NCBI RefSeq assembly: GCF_003205875.1
Contig: NZ_PUBZ01000103.1
Location: 142,233 to 206,232, forward strand
Length of the DNA: 64,000 nt
Source: Herpetosiphon llansteffanensis
GTDB lineage: Bacteria > Chloroflexota > Chloroflexia > Chloroflexales > Herpetosiphonaceae
Reading direction: 5' to 3'
In this document: piece after piece, positions 63,625 to 64,000 of the stretch
Layout: every line of letters begins with the position of its first letter
How positions within the stretch are numbered: the stretch's first letter is position 1
Notes under the pieces: model-generated
Told to the model about the DNA's origin: nothing
The model's input: the letters and a program-made list of their open reading frames with translations, nothing else
The model's database searches: none
Position numbers and translations under genes: made by a program

Positions 63625-64000
63625 ATCCACGAAGGTCACGAAGCTGAGAAACCGCGAAGATCGCGAAGGCCATATTAGCGAGAGGCTAGAGGATTGCAGC
63701 CATGGTCTGGTCCCTCACCCCCAGCCCCCTCACCTCACAAGGGTAGGTTCTCAGCAATTGGTCGGATGTAGAGCGTTCCCTCACCCCCCAACCCCCTCTC
63801 CCACTGAAACGCGGGCGAGGGGGAGCCGACCATTTTTCACCAAGGAATTGCGACAGAACCATGGTGTTAAAGCCCCGCGCACGGGAGAGGGGTTGGGGTG
63901 AGGGAATCTTCACACCGACCCTTGTAAGCCAGCTCACTCGCCCAGTGGATGGACGCTCTAGCCAAAAGCCTACAGCCCACAGCCCGACCCCTGATCCTGT
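63625..64000. repeat. Repeat island at the right edge of the window
   Basis: No gene. CCACGAAGGTCACGAAGC (about 63627), GAGAAACCGCGAAGATCGCG, GC-rich element copy 4 and a partial CCCTCACCCCCAGCCCC at 63712, then AGCCAAAAGCCTACAGCCCA and CCCCTGATCCTG. An apparent frame at 63686-63937 is antisense to the element. Confidence 0.8.
63778..63904 (+). repeat. GC-rich inverted-repeat element, copy 4
   Basis: CCCTCACCCCCCAACCCCCT at the left, GGGAGAGGGGTTGGGGTGAG at the right; core ACCAAGGAATTGCGACAGAA then GGTGTTAAAGCCCC in the orientation of copy 1. The core also matches copy 3 in reverse. Confidence 0.8.

Noticed and set aside
63686..63937. Possible small gene at the right edge
   Set aside because: It is antisense to element copy 4 and composed of repeat sequence.

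Overview
The window reads as chromosomal DNA of a filamentous Chloroflexota bacterium, most likely Herpetosiphon or a close relative. This is an inference from protein style, not from a marker gene: a four-cysteine N-terminal module I associate with Chloroflexota, a deoxyhypusine-synthase-like protein, a B12-domain-free methylmalonyl-CoA mutase subunit, inositol-phosphate synthase beside lipid and sugar transferases, mid GC content, and intergenic islands built from the same few repeated words. I recognised no rRNA, tRNA or CRISPR array.

Layout. 1-12.9 kb: the 5' part of cysK, a TrkA-N protein, two paralogous LppM-like lipoproteins, a secreted metalloprotease, an orphan histidine kinase, a SEC-C protein, a LuxR-HTH/kelch membrane protein, a phosphoesterase and a GerMN protein. 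13.4-21.5 kb: Tex, a deoxyhypusine-synthase-like enzyme, an acyl-CoA ligase and an MFS permease, separated by repeat islands. 22-24.5 kb: an ABC-F protein overlapping a biotin ligase gene. 24.6-32.9 kb: a tight six-gene glycan operon (polytopic membrane protein, three GT4 transferases, flippase, polysaccharide pyruvyl transferase) behind a near-consensus promoter and a CRP-type palindrome, followed by a lipoprotein and a TylF-type methyltransferase on the other strand. 34.5-42 kb: an abundant-looking secreted protein, ilvE with a DMT exporter, a MocR regulator, a hidden 51-residue membrane protein and a CHASE3 histidine kinase. 42.3-46 kb: myo-inositol-phosphate synthase, an acyltransferase-like protein and a DPM-like transferase, suggesting inositol lipid synthesis. 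46.4-52.6 kb: HAD phosphatase, panB, a DUF2520 protein behind a leader with an intrinsic terminator, YhhN, MBL hydrolase, monooxygenase and MscS. 53-58.8 kb: rho, glpX, a membrane ATPase, methylmalonyl-CoA mutase. 58.9-64 kb: a decayed IS481-type element, OsmC, and a response regulator/kinase/glycosidase-like operon with a divergent candidate small RNA.

Central metabolism (cysK, ilvE, panB, glpX, mutA, birA) is interleaved with surface functions: lipoproteins, exopolysaccharide and membrane lipids. Several genes have overlapping start and stop codons, so translational coupling is common. The most interesting unexplained signals are regulatory: the attenuator-like leader at 49.5 kb, the OmpR-type direct repeats driving a short transcript with a Trp-Trp micro-ORF at 63.5 kb, and the CRP-type operator at 24.64 kb. 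The repeat islands also supply the stop codon and the same last four residues (EHRT) to two unrelated proteins.
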